From positions 1-9,371 of the forward strand of contig CACZNW010000096.1 of NCBI GenBank assembly GCA_902782595.1: a stretch of 9,371 nt of DNA. Direction: 5' to 3'. Positions 5,991 to 9,371 of this stretch are shown in pieces. Made by a program: the position numbers and the translations under genes. How positions within the stretch are numbered: the stretch's first letter is position 1; each line of letters opens with the position of its first letter. The notes under the pieces were generated by a model. The model was not told the DNA's origin. It made no database searches and saw only the letters and a list, made by a program, of their open reading frames with translations. Origin of the DNA: an uncultured Methanobrevibacter sp. GTDB taxonomy: Archaea; Methanobacteriota; Methanobacteria; Methanobacteriales; Methanobacteriaceae.

Positions 5991-7399
5991 CTTAAATTCA
6001 ACCCTATTAATTTTGTTTTTGTCATTTCTTCAACTGCATATTTTATTCCTTCTTTTCCGACACCACTATTTTTAAATCCTCCAAATGGCATGTTATCTGT
6101 TCTGAAAGTTGACTGTTTGTTGACAAATACTGTTCCGGCTTCTATTTCCTGAGCACACCTCATGGCTGATGAGTAATCAGATGTGAATACACCCGCCTGA
6201 AGACCATATTCTGTATCATTTGCAGCATCAATTGCTTCATTTAAATCATCTACACGAATAATTGGTGCAACAGGACCGAATGTTTCCCTTACAACCAGAT
6301 CCATGTCCCGTGTAACCTTGTCAATTACCGTTGCAGAGTAGAATGCTCCTTTGCGAACTCCCCCTGTCAGTATTTCGGCGCCTTTATCGACAGCATCATT
6401 TACACTGCGTTCAACATTAACTGCAGCTTTTTCATTAATCAGTGTCCCCAATGTTGTGGACTCATCCAAAGGATTGCCCATGACCAGTTTTTCTGTTTCA
6501 CAAACCAGTTTTTCTGCAAATTCATCGGCAATGCCCTCTTCAACTATGATTCTTTTGACTCCCATACAGACCTGTCCTGCATTCAGGAACGCTCCGTTTA
6601 TGACTCCTTTAACTGCCTTGTCAATGTCTGCATCATTAAGGATGATTACCGGATCGTTTCCGCCCAGTTCCAGAGTTACCTTTTTCATCCCCGCTTTCTG
6701 TGATATCATCATTCCGGTAGTTACACTGCCAGTAAATGATATCTTATCAACTTCGGGTGAACATATCAGGTACTCTCCTACTTCAGAGCCGTATCCGGTT
6801 ACAACATTTACAACACCCCCAGGAAATTCTTCATTAAGCAGTTCACAGAATTTAATCACTGTCAACGGTGCATCTGTCGGTGGTTTTACAATTACCGTAT
6901 TTTTACATGCAATGGCCGGTGCAATCTTGTGGATTGTTAAGTTCAAAGGATAATTGAATGGAGTTATTGCCACTACAACTCCCAGAGGCAATTTTTGTGT
7001 GAATGCAAAAAATCCCTTACCGTTCAGTCCCCCGTCCAGAGGTACACTTTCACCGTAAATTCTTTTTGCCTCTTCAGCGGATAATTTCAGTGTTTCAATT
7101 GATCTGTCAACTTCAACCAGTGCTTCGCTGATTGGTTTTCCCACTTCCAGAGTTAACAGTTCGCCAAATTCTTCACGCTTCTGTTTTAACTTGTCAACCA
7201 CATTGAACAGTTTATTTGAAATCTTGAATGCTGACATTTCAGTTAATGATTCCTTTGCATTGTTTGCCGCTTCAATTGCCATTTGTGCGTCCTGTCTGTG
7301 AGCAATTGGAACCGTATCTATTAGTTCGTTATTGTACGGGTTTAAAATCTCCAGTTCATCATTGCCTGCAATATGTTTTCCGCCAATTAACATGTCCAT
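5987..7399 (-). CDS. cofA: NAD(P)-dependent aldehyde dehydrogenase, probably lactaldehyde dehydrogenase CofA
   Basis: This 470-residue protein is a complete aldehyde dehydrogenase. From the chosen start it has N149 in TPFNYPLN, the cofactor Lys at about 172 in IVKPP, FTGS at 222-225, the general base E244 in LELGGNDP, the nucleophile C278 in NAGQVC, and ETFGP at about 372-376. The sequence resembles Methanocaldococcus CofA, which oxidises lactaldehyde to lactate for coenzyme F420 synthesis. A related non-phosphorylating glyceraldehyde-3-phosphate dehydrogenase or succinate-semialdehyde dehydrogenase cannot be ruled out, since substrate is hard to read in this family. I start at ATG 7397-7399. 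A GTG nine bases further upstream is in frame, but it is part of the Shine-Dalgarno site AGGTGAT (7404-7410), four bases before the ATG. The gene stands alone and is divergent from the TMEM175 pair. Confidence 0.88.
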   Translation of the reverse strand: MDMLIGGKHIAGNDELEILNPYNNELIDTVPIAHRQDAQMAIEAANNAKESLTEMSAFKISNKLFNVVDKLKQKREEFGELLTLEVGKPISEALVEVDRSIETLKLSAEEAKRIYGESVPLDGGLNGKGFFAFTQKLPLGVVVAITPFNYPLNLTIHKIAPAIACKNTVIVKPPTDAPLTVIKFCELLNEEFPGGVVNVVTGYGSEVGEYLICSPEVDKISFTGSVTTGMMISQKAGMKKVTLELGGNDPVIILNDADIDKAVKGVINGAFLNAGQVCMGVKRIIVEEGIADEFAEKLVCETEKLVMGNPLDESTTLGTLINEKAAVNVERSVNDAVDKGAEILTGGVRKGAFYSATVIDKVTRDMDLVVRETFGPVAPIIRVDDLNEAIDAANDTEYGLQAGVFTSDYSSAMRCAQEIEAGTVFVNKQSTFRTDNMPFGGFKNSGVGKEGIKYAVEEMTKTKLIGLNLR

Positions 7400-7403
7400 T
7401 TTT

Positions 7404-7450
7404 ATCACCTGTTCGTTTAATTAATATTATATATTTTAAAATTATAAATA
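7404..7450 (-). promoter_or_regulatory. Promoter and ribosome binding site of the aldehyde dehydrogenase gene
   Basis: AGGTGAT at 7404-7410 (minus strand) is the strongest Shine-Dalgarno match before a leadered gene here. TATTTATAAT at 7441-7450 is a plausible TATA box that would start transcription near 7420, leaving a leader of about 20 bases. This box lies only seven bases from the start codon of the divergent TMEM175 gene, so the two promoters interlock. Confidence 0.45.
7427..7437 (+). promoter_or_regulatory. TATA box of the TMEM175 gene pair, probably giving a leaderless mRNA
   Basis: TTATATATTTT is centred near 7431. Archaeal transcription starts about 25-27 bases downstream, which falls at 7456-7458, exactly on the ATG at 7457. 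No Shine-Dalgarno sequence precedes that ATG (AAATATTGACTATG). Both facts point to a leaderless transcript for the first channel gene. Confidence 0.45.
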
Positions 7451-7456
7451 TTGACT

Positions 7457-8038
7457 ATGGAAACAAATCGTTTTGAAACATTTTTCGATGCCATAATTGC
7501 AATTGTAATAACCGTTCTGGTTTTAAAAATTCCGCAACCGGCAAGTCCGACTTTGGAAGCATTTTTAAGTCTGAATCAAATGTATATTGCTTATTTTATA
7601 AGTTTTATGATATTATATAACATATGGTATGCAAACCATAATCTGTTCCATCTCGTTGAAACCATAGACAATGCCACTCTCTGGATTTATGGAATTATGA
7701 CCTTTGTCATTTCACTTATTCCCTATTTTACAATATGGCTTGCAAATCATATCAATTCAATTGCCTCAGAAACCATGTTCGGCGTGATTTTTATCATAAC
7801 CCATATTTTAAATACACTGGCCACAAAAGCGGTTTACAAAAGCAACCCCTATAACAAAAATCTGCAGGAAATCAATCATGACACCCCTTATATGAATTTG
7901 CCGCTGATTGTGATTTTTATCGGATTTTTTTTAACCTACACTGTATATACTCCGGGAATTTATGTCTGCTGTCTGATATCAGTTATCTTATGGGTTGTTA
8001 TTGGCAGAGCAATCAGGAGGGGAGAATATGGAAACTGA
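7457..8038 (+). CDS. TMEM175-family (DUF1211) potassium channel subunit, first of two
   Basis: The 193-residue protein has about six membrane segments (roughly 8-26, 43-61, 75-97, 103-126, 148-163, 166-184). It shows the family signature in helix 1, R-x3-F-x-D-x3-A-I: R5, F9, D11, A15, I16, followed by T19. The Ser of the usual FSD motif is Phe here. TMEM175 channels are leak-type K+ channels in which helix 1 lines the pore; prokaryotic members have one six-helix repeat per subunit and form tetramers. W57-Y-A-N-H61 in helix 2 also fits the family. I use ATG 7457 rather than the in-frame TTG at 7451 because the next gene's product begins with the same METxRFE. The final codons overlap the next gene by 11 bases. 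Cytoplasmic membrane location is expected; the physiological role is not known. Confidence 0.85.
   Translation: METNRFETFFDAIIAIVITVLVLKIPQPASPTLEAFLSLNQMYIAYFISFMILYNIWYANHNLFHLVETIDNATLWIYGIMTFVISLIPYFTIWLANHINSIASETMFGVIFIITHILNTLATKAVYKSNPYNKNLQEINHDTPYMNLPLIVIFIGFFLTYTVYTPGIYVCCLISVILWVVIGRAIRRGEYGN
8015..8020 (+). promoter_or_regulatory. Strong ribosome binding site for the second TMEM175 gene
   Basis: AGGAGG lies inside the end of the first channel gene, seven bases before the ATG at 8028. It decides the start of the second gene against an upstream in-frame TTG at 7995, and with the 11-base gene overlap it implies coupled translation. Confidence 0.75.
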
Positions 8039-8591
8039 AAGATTTGAAGCATTTATCGATGCTATTCTAGCAATCATCATTACAATCATTGTTCTGGAAA
8101 TTCCCCTGGCAAGCACCGGCAGCTGGCAGGCGCTTCTGGACATTAAATATGAATTCATAATATATGCAATAAGCTTTATGATCTGCTTTAATTTCTGGAA
8201 TTTCAACAACAACATTTTCAGCATTGTAAATAGAGTCAGTCCCAAGGTAATATGGACAATGGGAATTACATTATTTGTATTCTCCATGCTGCCTTACCTG
8301 ACAACATTTGTTGCCGAAAACTTTTATGAATTTTTCCCACAGTGCATGTATGGTTTAATCTTCATTATAACCGCTGTACTTTCCGCTCTGATTAGTGAAT
8401 TTTTAAAGCAGGCAGATCCTGCCAATATTGCACTTCAGGTAACTTTAGATAACCATTATTCAATGTATTTTACAGTCTGTCTGGTTTTAATTGGAATGGT
8501 AATCGGCTATTTCGCATATCCTCCGGCGATAATGGTGTGCTGTTTAATTTCAATCATTGGAGTATGGTGTATTCCAAAAATTAGAGGATAA
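8028..8591 (+). CDS. TMEM175-family (DUF1211) potassium channel subunit, second of two
   Basis: The 187-residue protein is a co-linear paralogue of the preceding gene product. A hand alignment without gaps gives about 71 identical residues of 187, including the METxRFE start, D11-A-I in helix 1, ISFMI at 48-52, IFIIT at 111-115 and CCLIS at 171-175. It has the same six-helix layout and the pattern R5-x3-F9-x-D11-x3-A15-I16 with T19, and Ile in place of the Ser of FSD. The pair is probably co-translated, so a mixed channel with two copies of each subunit is possible. That would echo the two fused repeats of animal TMEM175. Homotetramers of each are equally allowed by the sequence. The gene ends at a hairpin facing the pilin-like gene. 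Confidence 0.85.
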   Translation: METERFEAFIDAILAIIITIIVLEIPLASTGSWQALLDIKYEFIIYAISFMICFNFWNFNNNIFSIVNRVSPKVIWTMGITLFVFSMLPYLTTFVAENFYEFFPQCMYGLIFIITAVLSALISEFLKQADPANIALQVTLDNHYSMYFTVCLVLIGMVIGYFAYPPAIMVCCLISIIGVWCIPKIRG

Positions 8592-8605
8592 TTACCTCTA
8601 ATTTT
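8577..8605. terminator. Bidirectional terminator between the TMEM175 pair and the pilin-like gene
   Basis: An 11-base inverted repeat (AAAATTAGAGG 8577-8587 with CCTCTAATTTT 8595-8605) encloses the stop codon of the channel gene in its seven-base loop. Each strand reads four or five T residues at the 3' side of the stem, so it can serve both converging transcripts. Confidence 0.6.
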
Positions 8606-8607
8606 AA

Positions 8608-8793
8608 TCATTTAAAGTAATTTTTGAGTGTATTTAACTCGCCGTTGAATTCTCGTACTTCCTTTGATGCAATTTCACCTGACAAATCACTCAGATAGTT
8701 ATTATACATGTAAATCGCAAGCAAAACCACAACTATAATTCCACCAAAAAGCAGGATGAATTCGGCAGATGCCTGTCCCCTATTATCCATCAT
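8608..8793 (-). CDS. Class III signal peptide protein (small archaeal pilin-like)
   Basis: This 61-residue protein begins MMDNRGQASAEF and continues into a hydrophobic helix (about 12-29). The Q-x-S-x-E-F motif just after a short charged leader is the class III signal of archaeal pilins cleaved by EppA-type prepilin peptidase, expected between G6 and Q7. The mature chain would be about 55 residues: a pilin-type N-terminal helix plus a short charged tail, and no globular head. It could be a minor pilin or a thin-pilus subunit. The gene overlaps the TadC-like gene's stop as ATGATG, so either of two adjacent ATGs may be used. A run of six G residues (8797-8802) serves as ribosome binding site and is better spaced for the second ATG (8788-8790). 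Confidence 0.88.
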   Translation of the reverse strand: MMDNRGQASAEFILLFGGIIVVVLLAIYMYNNYLSDLSGEIASKEVREFNGELNTLKNYFK

Positions 8794-9371
8794 AAACCCC
8801 CCATCAATAAATTTCCACCAAATGTGGAGATAAAGTAGAATATTCCAAATGACGCAACCGCCAGAGGCAAGGAAAACTTAATTCCCTTTTTAACATCACC
8901 ATACATAATGATGCTGATGATAAATGCCACGAGGATGGAATGTATCACCAGATATAATTCCCCGGCAACCGGCGCCGTTAAAATTATATCGGATTCCATT
9001 CCGTAGTCCCGCATAAACCCGGAATATACGCTGACCATTCCTATTGCAAACGGAGTTGCAATAACTGCAGATATCAGCAGAAACATTACCGACATCATTA
9101 CTGCAGATTTCCTTTCACGTTTAAGAGCAAGGAGATCTCTTAAATCATCGGAAACGTCAGACAATACCTTTGAAATACTTGATCCGCTTTTACGCCCATC
9201 CAGTATAATTGCAAAAACACGTTCCAGTTCTTTTGATTTTAACCGTTTGCTCATTGCGCGCCATGCATCATCGAAATTGCGACCCATACGAATCTCAATT
9301 ATTGTTCTTCTCATCTCGTCGTAGAGCGGACCGTTGGCATACTGTGCCATGTCCTCCATTGCGTTTTCAAA
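8790..9371 (-). CDS. Type II/IV secretion membrane protein, TadC/FlaJ-like (partial, C-terminal part)
   Basis: The frame stays open to the right window edge, so the N-terminus lies outside; 193 codons are visible. The first part is a cytoplasmic helical T2SSF domain with IRMGRNFDDAWRAMSKRL and the typical LERVFAIILDGRKSGSSIS, followed by SDDLRDLLALKRERKSA. Three membrane segments follow at roughly 86-112, 131-153 and 160-184, counted from the in-frame Met at 9359. T2SSF proteins form the inner-membrane platform of type IV pilus, archaellum and Tad-type machines and work with a secretion ATPase. The adjacent class III signal peptide gene supports pilus assembly. The Met at 9359 is not taken as the start, because the codons before it (F-E-N-A) also fit the family. 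Confidence 0.88.
   Translation of the reverse strand, partial: FENAMEDMAQYANGPLYDEMRRTIIEIRMGRNFDDAWRAMSKRLKSKELERVFAIILDGRKSGSSISKVLSDVSDDLRDLLALKRERKSAVMMSVMFLLISAVIATPFAIGMVSVYSGFMRDYGMESDIILTAPVAGELYLVIHSILVAFIISIIMYGDVKKGIKFSLPLAVASFGIFYFISTFGGNLLMGGL

Noticed and set aside
6351..6953. 200-residue open frame antisense to the aldehyde dehydrogenase
   Set aside because: It is a mirror frame of a conserved enzyme, rich in Ser, Thr and Pro, with no recognisable motif.
7995..8027. Earlier TTG start for the second TMEM175 protein
   Set aside because: The ATG at 8028 has AGGAGG at ideal spacing and gives an N-terminus that aligns exactly with the first paralogue.

Overview
The window looks archaeal and most likely comes from a methanogen of the order Methanobacteriales, with Methanobrevibacter the best guess. 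The evidence is a very AT-rich genome with extremely AT-rich intergenic DNA, TTTATATA-type archaeal TATA boxes, Shine-Dalgarno sites of the GGTGAT type, a CofA-type lactaldehyde dehydrogenase (coenzyme F420 synthesis), a Thg1-like tRNA polymerase, a class III signal peptide (archaeal pilin-like) and a JAMM protease of archaeal type. The genus is an inference; there is no rRNA to fix it.

Layout. Positions 1-41 (-) hold what looks like the first 13 codons of a RecF/SMC/AAA15-like ATPase gene running off the left edge. About 770 bases without an obvious gene follow; they contain that gene's promoter, a possible structured RNA (about 437-597) and the serA promoter region. serA (808-2382, +) makes 3-phosphoglycerate dehydrogenase. 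It converges, through a bidirectional terminator, on a tightly overlapping three-gene minus-strand operon transcribed nadX -> thg1 -> JAMM protease (4584 down to 2418). Upstream of this operon is a separate PRC-barrel gene (4637-5041, -); the probable nadX TATA box overlaps the PRC stop codon and terminator hairpin. Divergent from it is a gene for a tRNA-binding OB-fold protein (5199-5921, +). This gene converges on an aldehyde dehydrogenase, probably cofA (5987-7399, -). The cofA start region is shared with a divergent, probably leaderless pair of TMEM175-family channel genes (7457-8591, +). The right end holds a minus-strand pilus pair: a TadC/FlaJ-like membrane protein, cut by the window edge, followed by a 61-residue class III signal peptide protein.

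How it fits together. Most genes are housekeeping: serine synthesis (SerA), NAD synthesis from aspartate (NadX), F420 side-chain synthesis (CofA), tRNA 5'-end maintenance (Thg1-like) and tRNA binding. The less ordinary parts are the JAMM protease with an acidic FFDE-repeat tail co-transcribed with nadX and thg1, the co-linear tandem TMEM175 pair that might form a mixed channel, the PRC-barrel protein that may belong to the archaeal FtsZ/SepF division machinery, and the possible RNA in the gap upstream of serA. I see no CRISPR array, tRNA, rRNA or intact insertion sequence. Several annotated starts are trimmed relative to the longest open frame because a Shine-Dalgarno site or a paralogue alignment points to an internal ATG.
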